8,407 nucleotides of DNA from an uncultured Eubacteriales bacterium (GTDB lineage Bacteria > Bacillota > Clostridia > Christensenellales > Aristaeellaceae), in the NCBI GenBank assembly GCA_900553315.1, contig USCW01000065.1, forward strand, positions 1 through 8,407. Reading direction: 5' to 3'. Of the stretch, positions 1-6,090 are shown piece by piece; within the stretch, counting starts at the first letter, position 1; each line of letters starts with the position of its first letter. Position numbers and translations under genes: made by a program. Below the pieces are notes generated by a model that saw nothing but the letters and a program-made list of their open reading frames with translations, made no database searches and was not told the origin of the DNA.

Positions 1-2
1 GA

Positions 3-49
3 GAAAGACAGCCATGCTCAGCCGCCACTGGCGGCTATGGCTGTCTTTC
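3..49. terminator. Terminator-like long hairpin at the window start
   Basis: Arms 3-15 and 37-49 (GAAAGACAGCCAT and its exact complement) form 13 bp. After a four-base bulge (16-19) the inner arms 20-26 and 30-36 (AGCCGCC/GGCGGCT) add 7 bp around a three-base loop. The right arm ends in TCTTTCC and the left arm begins with GAGAAAGA, so there is a short T-rich end on the + strand and a weaker one on the minus strand. It probably ends transcription of a gene lying left of the window. No long T tract is present, so the structure is certain but the terminator role is inferred. Confidence 0.6.
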
Positions 50-77
50 CCCTCCCTCGTGCTCTCTCCCGAAGAGC
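49..77 (-). repeat. Intergenic GC-rich repeat, copy 1 (inverted)
   Basis: Read on the minus strand, this is a diverged copy of the element at 168-196: 25 of 29 positions agree by eye, and 20 of 22 in the core. It faces copy 2 across about 90 nt, so the pair forms an inverted repeat. Unlike the other two copies it has no nearby partner arm of its own. The unremarkable sequence between the copies (78-167) contains no gene I can support. A 72-residue minus-strand open frame across this region (35-253) is low-complexity and lacks family features, so it is treated as repeat-derived. Confidence 0.6.
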
Positions 78-167
78 GGCGGGCGTTCGGGGTGGCTGCT
101 TCTGCTTTGGTTCCGCCTGAGAGATGAGCGTGAGCCTCCAAAAGAACGGACAAGTTTATTCCCAGAT

Positions 168-222
168 GCGCTGCGGGAGGGAGCGCGAGGGAGGGGGGCT
201 CTCAGAAAAGCCCCTCCCTCGC
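168..222 (+). repeat. Intergenic GC-rich repeat, copy 2, with internal hairpin
   Basis: The 22-base core at 175-196 (beginning GGGAGGGAGCGCGAGG) is identical to 6040-6061. Arms 185-196 and 211-222 (GCGAGGGAGGGG and its complement) give a perfect 12-bp stem with a 14-base loop, followed by ATATATTTT. It may act as an intrinsic terminator for transcripts entering from the left, or be a REP-like dispersed element. It lies upstream of the GH5 promoter, so it would insulate that gene. Family membership is seen directly; function is inferred. Confidence 0.65.
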
Positions 223-243
223 ATATATTTTCGATTTTCCCTC

Positions 244-272
244 TTGCATCCACCGGGAAAATGCCTTATACT
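244..272 (+). promoter_or_regulatory. Sigma-A-type promoter of the GH5-like gene
   Basis: TTGCAT at 244-249 and TATACT at 267-272 are separated by exactly 17 bases, close to the sigma-A consensus at both boxes. The predicted start of transcription is near 279, giving a leader of about 65 nt before the GH5 start codon. The candidate operator at 282-300 begins at or just after that start point, where a repressor would block initiation. Confidence 0.65.
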
Positions 273-281
273 GTAGCCAGA

Positions 282-300
282 TGTTCGTCAGGTACGGACA
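282..300. promoter_or_regulatory. Candidate operator palindrome
   Basis: This 19-base site has imperfect dyad symmetry of the form TGTYCGT-N5-ACGRACA. Its right half extends into GTACGGACAAA (292-302), which matches GTACGTACAAA at 1712-1722 near the next promoter with one difference. It sits immediately downstream of the -10 box, the usual place for a repressor site. GT-N-AC symmetry suits GntR-family regulators, including the arabinose repressor AraR of Bacillus. That assignment is from memory and inferred, and no regulator gene is present in the window. Confidence 0.45.
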
Positions 301-330
301 AATTGTAAAAAATGGATAGACAATTAGCAC

Positions 331-338
331 GGAGGAGG
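331..338 (+). promoter_or_regulatory. Ribosome binding site deciding the GH5 start
   Basis: GGAGGAGG lies 6 nt before the ATG at 345. The in-frame ATG at 312 has no such site, and the ATG at 339 directly abuts the site. The start at 345 is therefore preferred, which removes a basic 11-residue extension (MDRQLARRRMY) that does not look like part of a TIM barrel. Confidence 0.75.
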
Positions 339-344
339 ATGTAC

Positions 345-1505
345 ATGAAACCTTTGCAGGACTATTCCTTTCTTAAGGGCGTGAACCACGGATTCGAACG
401 GGACGAGGCGGCGCTGCGGCGGCATTTGGGGTACGGCAAGCGGCTGGGCATCAACAGCGTGCGCATTTGGCTTTCCTATAAGGAATTTGCCAACGAGGGC
501 ACGGGCTATGTGGACGCGCTGCGCCAGTACATCCGCGTGTGCGACAGCGAGGGCGTGACGGTAATGCCCATCCTGTTCAACGGCAACGGTATCGACCCGG
601 CGATCCTCGAAGAAGCCTTCCTGCCGGAGGGCGAGACCTTCGCCAAGGCCATTGTGGAAGGCGTGAAGGACGAGCCCGGACTCATTATGTGGGACATCAT
701 GAATGAGCCGCCCTGCAATCCGCTGATTCTGGAGGCGCCCAGTCAGGATGTCAAGGATGGCTGGTACGCGAAAATCTGGAAATTCGTGCGGCATTTCTGC
801 AAGTTCGTCAAGGGACTTGACCCTGTGAACGCCATTACCGTGGGCAACTGGCTGGCGGTGGATATGGAAAGCAGCGCCGATCTGGTAGACGTGCTGTCTT
901 ACCACGACTATTCCACGACGCTTAAGGGCGTGACCGACGCGGCGGAGCTGGCGCTGTCCGTGGGCAAAAAGTACGGCAAGCCGGTCATCAATAACGAAAC
1001 CTGCTGCATTGCCCGTGCGAATCCCTATGACACCGTGATTCAGAAGATGAACGAGCTGCATATTCCGTGGTATGTGTTCAACCTGATGATCGAGGGTTAT
1101 TGGAACGACGTGCATGGTATCTTCTACGAGGATGGCACGGTACGCGATCCGGCTATCGCGGCGGCTATTGTGGGCTGCTTCCGCAACCGTGATCTGAACG
1201 CGCTGGTGCCCGAGAAGCCCAACCGTGAGCAGCAGGCGACGAAGTCCGTACAGAAGGCGGCGGCGCTGCTGTCCGACAGCAATGCGGACGGCTTTGGCTA
1301 TGGCCGGCTGAACGTAAGCGCTCTGCTGGATGTATGCGAAGAAATGGCAAATCTGCTGGAGGTCGGTCAGTTGGTGCCTATGCAGATTCCGCCCACGGCG
1401 CGTATTGCGGCATGGCGGAAGCAGGAGCATCCCAACGAGTTGGAGGTCAAGGAGTTCACCTACGAGCTGGCGAAAACGTTGAAGGACGCGTGCCAAATGC
1501 TGTAA
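345..1505 (+). CDS. Cytoplasmic GH5-like glycoside hydrolase (cellulase/endo-xylanase superfamily)
   Basis: The 386-residue product is a retaining glycoside hydrolase of the GH5/clan GH-A type, expected to cut beta-1,4-linked glycans or their oligosaccharides. Visible landmarks (386-residue numbering) are an N-terminal barrel start KGVNHGF (near 12-18), the strand-2 arginine in SVRIW (R40), the acid/base in IMNEPP (E121), a histidine in SYHDY (H187), the nucleophile in INNET (E218), and the IPWYVF strand (about 240-245) whose Trp usually lines the sugar site. There is no signal peptide, so it acts inside the cell on imported sugars. After the barrel (about residue 280) roughly 100 residues form a helical-looking tail that I do not recognise. 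The gene is monocistronic: its own promoter is at 244-272 and its terminator at 1592-1627. The subfamily and substrate cannot be read here; family-level confidence is good. The 390-residue antisense open frame is a shadow. Confidence 0.85.
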   Translation: MKPLQDYSFLKGVNHGFERDEAALRRHLGYGKRLGINSVRIWLSYKEFANEGTGYVDALRQYIRVCDSEGVTVMPILFNGNGIDPAILEEAFLPEGETFAKAIVEGVKDEPGLIMWDIMNEPPCNPLILEAPSQDVKDGWYAKIWKFVRHFCKFVKGLDPVNAITVGNWLAVDMESSADLVDVLSYHDYSTTLKGVTDAAELALSVGKKYGKPVINNETCCIARANPYDTVIQKMNELHIPWYVFNLMIEGYWNDVHGIFYEDGTVRDPAIAAAIVGCFRNRDLNALVPEKPNREQQATKSVQKAAALLSDSNADGFGYGRLNVSALLDVCEEMANLLEVGQLVPMQIPPTARIAAWRKQEHPNELEVKEFTYELAKTLKDACQML

Positions 1506-1591
1506 GCAGGAGAAACATCGGAAACAAGATATGGAGAAAATACTGGAAACGTACCTATATTTTGTTAGGACAACTTGAAGGAAAAACGGAA

Positions 1592-1627
1592 AGCCCCGCC
1601 TGTGTGTCAGGCGGGGTTGTTCTGTTT
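1592..1627 (+). terminator. Intrinsic terminator of the GH5-like gene
   Basis: CCCCGCCTG (1594-1602) pairs perfectly with CAGGCGGGG (1608-1616) around a five-base loop, extended by G-U and A-T pairs. A T-rich tail, TTGTTCTGTTT, follows. It lies about 90 nt after the stop codon and separates the GH5 unit from the transporter promoter. The stretch 1506-1591 has no coding or RNA signal I can support. The 10-base palindrome TTTGTACAAA at 1625-1634 overlaps the tail. Confidence 0.85.
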
Positions 1628-1711
1628 GTACAAATAACTCCGCTTATTTTGACACGCCTCGGCGCGATCCGGATATATTCGTAGTCATATCAGAAATAAA
1701 TTATGTGTAAA

Positions 1712-1722
1712 GTACGTACAAA
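1712..1722. promoter_or_regulatory. Second copy of the GTACGKACAAA operator-like motif
   Basis: GTACGTACAAA here contains the perfect 8-base palindrome GTACGTAC (1712-1719), and it ends 6 nt before the -35 box of the binding-protein promoter. It matches 292-302 near the GH5 promoter at 10 of 11 positions. The shared motif suggests one regulator controls both units. Its position upstream of -35 would suit an activator or a repressor that contacts the RNA polymerase region. Function is inferred. Confidence 0.4.
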
Positions 1723-1728
1723 AAGTTC

Positions 1729-1757
1729 TTGACAGCATATGAAGAAAGTGATAATAT
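1729..1757 (+). promoter_or_regulatory. Strong sigma-A-type promoter of the transporter operon
   Basis: TTGACA at 1729-1734 is a perfect -35 box. The -10 box is either GATAAT (1750-1755, 15-base spacer) or TAATAT (1752-1757, 17-base spacer). Upstream, 1694-1725 is AT-rich like an UP element. Transcription would begin near 1763, leaving a leader of roughly 270 nt before the binding-protein start codon. Confidence 0.75.
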
Positions 1758-1762
1758 GCAAT

Positions 1763-2031
1763 TAAGCAATGAGACACGCGCAAAGAACGCACGACAGGCT
1801 GCCGCGGCGTTCCCGGAAGAAGGAACGAATGGATGCTCCTTCGGCGATGCGATATTTATTTGATACAGGCGTTAATCTGAATTTTGGGTTCTCCTCCCGC
1901 GTTGATTTTCTTCGATTTTTCTGTTGGAACGAGGCGGGGATGTATTTATTTTTCTCATGTATGTAAGCGGCCGGTTTTCGCTTTAGGGTAGGAGCGGAGC
2001 GGTTCGCTTGATAAAGAAGGAGGTTTCCCGG
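1763..2031 (+). other. Long 5' leader of the binding-protein mRNA
   Basis: About 270 nt separate the promoter from the ATG, unusually long for a bacterial leader. I recognise no known riboswitch class. Visible small pairings include GTTCC/GGAAC (1809-1825 region), GAAGGA/TCCTTC (1818-1842 region) and AAGCG/CGCTT (1965-1983). CCTCC at 1893-1897 could pair with GGAGG (2019-2023) of the ribosome binding site. An open frame of 45 codons (ATG 1829, stop ending 1966) is preceded by AAGGA at a 4-nt spacing. It could be a leader peptide but shows no family features, so I do not call it a gene. The binding site AAGGAGGT (2017-2024) itself is excellent. Confidence 0.5.
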
Positions 2032-3825
2032 ATGAAAAAGTTGGTATCTCTGGTTCTGGCGGTTGCCATGCTTCTGTGCATGTGCGCCAGCGGCGTCGCG
2101 GAAAGCGGCGTTGACCTCTCTGTTGGTAAGCCCTTCATGAAGTATGACGAGCCGATCACCGTATCCGTCATGGCGTCTTACGGCGCAAGCGACGGCAACG
2201 TGGATCAGGTCACCAGCGGCTACTGGACCCAGGCGTATGCCGAGCGGTTCAATATCAATCTGGACTGGAAATTCGTGGCGACCGCGGAAGAATACAACAC
2301 CCGCGTGAACCTGATGCTGGCCACCGGCGAGCTGCCGGACATCATGACCGTTGACCTGAACCAGCTCAAGCAGATGATCGCTGCCGAGCTGGTGCAGCCG
2401 CTGGACGAGCTGTATGACAACGGCTGGTTCTGGGACAGCTTCTATGAAGCCATGACGCAGGACGGCACCTTCCAGCTGGACATCAGCTCCAGCGACGGCC
2501 ATCGCTACGCGATTCCGTGGGTGCAGCCCATCACCGAGTCCGTGCACGCCATGTTCATCAACAACGACTGGCTGGCCAAGGTCGGCAAGTCCGCTCCTAC
2601 CACGCTGGATGAGCTGGAAGAAGTCGTGTACGCCTTCACCAAGGAAGACCCCGATAACAACGGCAAGAACGACACCTATGGCTTCGGCCTGAACAAGAAG
2701 CTGTTCGATCTGGGCTATGAGGCCATGTCTCTGGCGAACATCATGGGCGCTTATCCTGATTACTGGATCAAGAATGAGAGCGGCAAGGTCGTATACGGCT
2801 CCGTGCAGGAGAACATGAAGCCCGTGCTGGAAAAGCTGCGCAAGTGGTACGCCGACGGCTGCATCGATCCTGAGTTCACCGTGAAGTCCTATGCGGATGT
2901 TGGCGACAACATGGCCGCGAACAAGGTTGGCCTGGGCTTCGGCGTGCAGTGGCTGTGGCTGATGGGCGGCGGCCTCCAGTCCCGCTATGACAACATGACC
3001 GAGGAAGAGCGCGACGCCACGCTGGGCTGGACCGCCTTCGCGCTGCCCTCTGTGGACGGCACCACCGTTACCAAGCCCGCGGCGAAGGACCGCACCGACG
3101 GTTTCCTGGTTGTGACCAAGAACTGCAAGCATCCCGAGGCTGCTGCGATCATCGCCAACTACATCCACTTCTGCGGCATTGGCCCGCAGGGCTCCGATCC
3201 CACGAAGGATGGCAGCCGTCCTGACCTGGTGCTGGAATACGGCGACCATGCCACCGACCCCGTGCCGCTGACCTTCTCCAACCTGTGGAGCGAGTGGACC
3301 CTGAACGTGTATCACCCCGAAACCTTGCACAACAACCTGGGCCGTTGGCAGCACTGCAACGACGCGCTGGAGCAGTATCGTACCACCGGTAAGGTCGAGG
3401 AAGAGACCCAGAAGTGGATCGACGACAACTATCTGTGCGCCACCATGTTCCAGAGTCTGCTGGACTTCGAGCAGTATGGCCAGAAGATGAAGGGTCGTAC
3501 CAACGCCGTCGGCACCGCTTACACCTGGGACAACGTGAAGTTCTACTTCGGTTATCATACCTCCGGCGAAACCTTCAAGTATGCTGTTGAGAGCCGCGAC
3601 GCGGGCAACGTGATGTACGACTGCCTGGGCGCGAACGTCACCGAGACCATGGAAGAAGTTTGGCAGTCCCTGCAGGATAAGGAAATGCAGGTGTTCACCG
3701 GCATCATCACCGGCGATCTGGAAATGTCCGCGTTCGACGATTTCGTGAACGAGTGGAAGTCCAACGGCGGCGACATGATTACCGACGAAGTGAACGCTTG
3801 GTATTCCGAGACCTTCGGCAACTGA
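2032..3825 (+). CDS. Secreted extracellular solute-binding protein, LplA/YtcQ-like (CUT1 ABC importer)
   Basis: The 597-residue product captures a sugar or oligosaccharide outside the membrane and hands it to the two downstream permeases. The start is set by AAGGAGGT 7 nt before ATG 2032, not by the in-frame TTG at 2008. The N-terminus is a clear signal peptide: KK, a hydrophobic core at about 4-18, then GVA-ES with likely cleavage near residue 23. The cysteines at 16 and 18 (LLCMCAS) do not sit in a good lipobox, so lipid anchoring is doubtful. The mature part shows group-1 binding-protein landmarks: PITVSV (41-46), ATGELPDIM (97-105), FINNDWLAKVG (175-185) and the acidic loop DPDNNGKNDTYGF (206-218), commonly seen in LplA-like proteins. 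Its length is usual for that subgroup and larger than MalE. Codons favour C- or G-ending forms (AAG, AAC, ACC, GGC), which fits high expression. The ligand is unknown. Confidence 0.9.
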   Translation: MKKLVSLVLAVAMLLCMCASGVAESGVDLSVGKPFMKYDEPITVSVMASYGASDGNVDQVTSGYWTQAYAERFNINLDWKFVATAEEYNTRVNLMLATGELPDIMTVDLNQLKQMIAAELVQPLDELYDNGWFWDSFYEAMTQDGTFQLDISSSDGHRYAIPWVQPITESVHAMFINNDWLAKVGKSAPTTLDELEEVVYAFTKEDPDNNGKNDTYGFGLNKKLFDLGYEAMSLANIMGAYPDYWIKNESGKVVYGSVQENMKPVLEKLRKWYADGCIDPEFTVKSYADVGDNMAANKVGLGFGVQWLWLMGGGLQSRYDNMTEEERDATLGWTAFALPSVDGTTVTKPAAKDRTDGFLVVTKNCKHPEAAAIIANYIHFCGIGPQGSDPTKDGSRPDLVLEYGDHATDPVPLTFSNLWSEWTLNVYHPETLHNNLGRWQHCNDALEQYRTTGKVEEETQKWIDDNYLCATMFQSLLDFEQYGQKMKGRTNAVGTAYTWDNVKFYFGYHTSGETFKYAVESRDAGNVMYDCLGANVTETMEEVWQSLQDKEMQVFTGIITGDLEMSAFDDFVNEWKSNGGDMITDEVNAWYSETFGN

Positions 3826-3859
3826 TCCATTTTTGAAACTGGCATCCATGTAAATCTCT

Positions 3860-3891
3860 CACCCGGCGGTCGGTTCGCCGGCCGCCGGGTG
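3860..3891 (+). other. Stable UUCG-loop hairpin between binding protein and permeases
   Basis: CACCCGGCGG (3860-3869) pairs perfectly with CCGCCGGGTG (3882-3891). The inner T-G and CGG/CCG pairs extend it to 14 bp around a TTCG loop. No T tract follows (TACTAAGG), so it is not a standard terminator. In transporter operons such hairpins often protect the upstream binding-protein message or cause partial polarity, so the binding protein is made in excess over the permeases. That role is inferred from position. Confidence 0.75.
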
Positions 3892-4121
3892 TACTAAGGC
3901 GTATGGACGACAGCGTCTACCTACCCAGAATGACGGCGGAGCTGTGATTTACGCGGTTCCGCCGTGTTCTTTAACCGAAGAGGGAAAAAAGGCTGTCGGC
4001 CTTCCGCCGCTTCAGGCACTTTCCCACGATCAGAAAGAGAACAAACGAAAAAAGCCCACGTATCCCAAGCCGAATGTACACGCTGTCCATGGCAAATTTT
4101 TATGAATCGTGGTGATGAGAG
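3892..4121 (+). other. Gene-free, structured gap before the first permease
   Basis: No gene is supported in these 230 nt. ACGGCGGA (3933-3940) can pair perfectly with TCCGCCGT (3958-3965), followed by GTTCTTT. The motif TTCCGCCG recurs at 4002-4009, so the same left arm could pair there instead. AAGGC/GCCTT (3989-4003) makes a further small hairpin. A weak promoter (TGTACA at 4075-4080, 17-nt spacer, TTTTAT at 4098-4103) is conceivable but unconvincing. The 61-codon open frame starting at 3964 has no ribosome site or family features. Confidence 0.4.
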
Positions 4122-5054
4122 ATGCGAAACTCCAACAAGGAAATTTTGAGAAAGCAGCGTCGCTCGTTGATTAAGCGGAGCATCCCATACTATTGGATGC
4201 TTCTGCCCGGTGTGCTGTTTGTTTTGCTGTTTAACTATCTGCCGCTGTACGGCTACAAGATCGCGTTCCAAAAGTTTGTTCCCGTCAAGGGCTTCTTCGG
4301 GGAGCAGCAATGGCGGGGCATGTACTACTTCAACTTCATCCTGAAGTCCTCCGACTTCCAAAATGCTTTCCGGAATACCATTACGATTTCCTTTACCAAG
4401 CTGATTTTCATGGCGATTGCCGCCATCCTGTTCTCCATCCTGCTTAACGAAGTACAAAATTCGAAAATCAAGCGCACCGTGCAAACGGTGGTTTACTTCC
4501 CGCACTTCCTGTCATGGATCATTCTGTCCTATGTGTTTATCGACATTCTGTCCATCGACGGCATGATGAACCGCTTCTTGGGCATCTTCGGCATAGAGCC
4601 TATCTTCTTCCTTGGAAGCAACAAATGGTTCCCCACCACGCTGGTGGTCACGGATGTGTGGAAGGAATTCGGCTTTAACTCTATTGTGTATCTGGCGGCC
4701 ATTACCTCTATTGACCCCTCGCTGTATGAATCGGCAGTGATCGACGGCGCGAGCCGCTTTAAGCAGACGATCCACATTACCCTGCCGGGCATTTTGCCCA
4801 CGATTATGCTGGTAACGCTGTTGAACATCGGCGGCGTGATGAACGCCAACTTCGACCAGGTGTATAACCTGTACAGCCCCACGGTGTATGCCTCCGGCGA
4901 CGTGCTGGATACGCTGATCTACCGTATCGGTCTGGTGCAGACGAACTACTCCATGTCCACTGCGGTCAGCTTGTTCAAGTCCGTGGTCTCCATGGGCATG
5001 GTCGGCACCTGCTACTATCTGGCGTACCGCTTTGCGGGATACCGCATTTTCTAA
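4122..5054 (+). CDS. ABC transporter permease, LplB/YteP-like (CUT1 sugar importer)
   Basis: This 310-residue inner-membrane subunit forms half of the translocation pore with the next gene product. A basic N-terminus (KQRRSLIKR, 11-19) precedes about six hydrophobic spans, roughly 22-42, 87-108, 122-142, 171-193, 224-242 and 283-302. The cytoplasmic EAA loop that docks the ATPase is clear as YESAVIDGASRFKQ (202-215) followed by TLPGILP. NFDQVYNLYSP (243-253) is typical of the LplB group. GGTGAT (4111-4116) gives a modest ribosome site 5 nt before the ATG, weaker than that of its neighbours. The gene follows the binding protein after 296 nt and is 18 nt from the second permease, with which it is surely co-transcribed. 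Which sugar is carried cannot be read from the sequence. Confidence 0.92.
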   Translation: MRNSNKEILRKQRRSLIKRSIPYYWMLLPGVLFVLLFNYLPLYGYKIAFQKFVPVKGFFGEQQWRGMYYFNFILKSSDFQNAFRNTITISFTKLIFMAIAAILFSILLNEVQNSKIKRTVQTVVYFPHFLSWIILSYVFIDILSIDGMMNRFLGIFGIEPIFFLGSNKWFPTTLVVTDVWKEFGFNSIVYLAAITSIDPSLYESAVIDGASRFKQTIHITLPGILPTIMLVTLLNIGGVMNANFDQVYNLYSPTVYASGDVLDTLIYRIGLVQTNYSMSTAVSLFKSVVSMGMVGTCYYLAYRFAGYRIF

Positions 5055-5072
5055 GGAAAGGAGTGCGCGAAT

Positions 5073-5951
5073 ATGCTGATTCCCAAGTCAGAACGAATTG
5101 CCCGGGTCGTTATCACAATCTTTCTGATTCTGCTGGCCATTATTTGTGTGCTTCCCATGGTCTATGAGCTGGCGGTGTCCTTCTCCACGGAGTCCTTTGT
5201 CACGACGGGTCAGGTCACCTTCTGGCCGGTGGGCTTCACCACCGCGTCCTATGCCTACCTGATGAATTACAGCTCCTTCTGGAAGTCCATGCTTACTTCC
5301 TTTGAGCGCGTGATCCTGCAATGGCTGCTGTGCATGGTGCTGACAGTGCTGACGGCTTATCCGCTGTCCCGCACCAACAAGCAGCTTTTCGGTCGCACGG
5401 CGCTGGCGTGGATTTTCTTCATCCCCATGATCTTCAACGGCGGTCTGATCCCCTCTTACATGGTTGTCAGCACGCTGGGGCTGCTGGGCTCCATTTGGGC
5501 ACTGGTGCTGCCCAGCGTGGTGGTCACGTTCTATGTGCTGCTGCTGATGAACTTCATCCGCAGTCTGCCCGCAGAAATGGAAGAGGCCGCCATGATCGAC
5601 GGCGCAAGCCCCATGCAGATTCTGATCCGAATCATCCTGCCGGTCATGGTGCCCTGCTTGGCGACGATCACGGTGTATACCACGCTGGCCACTTGGAATG
5701 AGTGGTTCCAAGGCGTCATCTACATGAACGATCCGTCCCAGTATCCCCTGATGAGCTATCTGCGCTCCACGGTGCTGATCTCCAACATGGAGAACCTGAC
5801 CCCGCAGGAGCAGGAACGACTGGCGAACATCGGCAACAAGACCTATCAGGCAGCGCAGCTGTTCATTGCCAGCGTGCCCATGCTGCTGGTGTATCCCTTC
5901 CTGCAAAAGTATTTCACCAAGGGTCTTGTGCTGGGCTCCGTGAAGGGCTGA
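5073..5951 (+). CDS. ABC transporter permease, LplC/YtcP-like (CUT1 sugar importer)
   Basis: This 292-residue second pore subunit is of the carbohydrate ABC permease (MalG-like) type. Hydrophobic spans lie near 10-35, 72-97, 108-128, 138-160, 186-206 and 259-280. The EAA loop is MEEAAMIDGASPMQ (169-182) with ILPVMVP after it, and the C-terminus QKYFTKGLVLGSVKG is the family's usual ending. AAAGGAG (5057-5063) lies 9 nt before the ATG, just past the stop of the first permease, so translation is probably coupled or at least the pair is one transcript. No ATP-binding subunit follows. LplABC- and YtcPQ-type systems commonly borrow a shared MsmX-like ATPase encoded elsewhere, so this absence is expected. 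Confidence 0.93.
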   Translation: MLIPKSERIARVVITIFLILLAIICVLPMVYELAVSFSTESFVTTGQVTFWPVGFTTASYAYLMNYSSFWKSMLTSFERVILQWLLCMVLTVLTAYPLSRTNKQLFGRTALAWIFFIPMIFNGGLIPSYMVVSTLGLLGSIWALVLPSVVVTFYVLLLMNFIRSLPAEMEEAAMIDGASPMQILIRIILPVMVPCLATITVYTTLATWNEWFQGVIYMNDPSQYPLMSYLRSTVLISNMENLTPQEQERLANIGNKTYQAAQLFIASVPMLLVYPFLQKYFTKGLVLGSVKG

Positions 5952-6030
5952 CAAAAAAGCAAGAGAACGCCGTGCAGCGGCGAATCTTCCAAATATTTCC
6001 GGTACTTACCAACGCAATCCTGTCCTCCCT

Positions 6031-6090
6031 GCGGCGCTTGGGAGGGAGCGCGAGGGAGGGGCTTCGGCAGCGAAGCCTCCTCCCTTGCAT
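6031..6090 (+). repeat. Intergenic GC-rich repeat, copy 3, forming a 17-bp hairpin
   Basis: The 22-base core at 6040-6061 is identical to copy 2 at 175-196. Arms 6050-6066 and 6071-6088 pair over 17 bp (one G-U, one bulged T at 6078) with loop GCAG, and ATTTTTAT follows directly. That is the form of an intrinsic terminator, yet it stands only 23 nt before the ribosome site of the next gene, with no room for a promoter between them. It may end most permease transcripts and let some reading through, or act as an attenuator. The rest of the gap 5952-6128 holds no gene; minus-strand open frames across it are repeat-derived. Confidence 0.7.

Noticed and set aside
49..196. Small transposon-like element bounded by inverted repeat copies 1 and 2
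   Set aside because: No target-site duplication flanks the pair, and copy 2 has its own internal hairpin partner, so a mobile unit with these ends is not supported by the window alone.
35..253. 72-residue minus-strand open frame near the window start
   Set aside because: It runs across the inverted repeat copies. Its RAPLPRAPS-type sequence is the translated repeat, and a similar PLPRAPS string appears in the frame crossing copy 3.
324..1496. 390-residue minus-strand open frame opposite the GH5-like gene
   Set aside because: Arg/His/Gln-rich shadow of a gene with clear catalytic motifs, with no ribosome site or domain.
1625..1634. TTTGTACAAA palindrome as a third operator
   Set aside because: It lies in the terminator tail about 100 nt before the promoter and lacks the central CG of the other two sites, so it could be chance.
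1769..1966. 65-codon + strand frame in the transporter leader
   Set aside because: Its ATG is only about 6 nt after the predicted transcription start, with no ribosome site. The shorter 45-codon version is kept only as a possibility within the leader entry.
1762..3849. 695-residue minus-strand open frame covering the whole binding-protein gene
   Set aside because: The sense strand has a complete, recognisable binding protein with promoter, ribosome site and signal peptide. The antisense frame is open because of biased third positions and its product is His/Val/Gly-rich with no family features.
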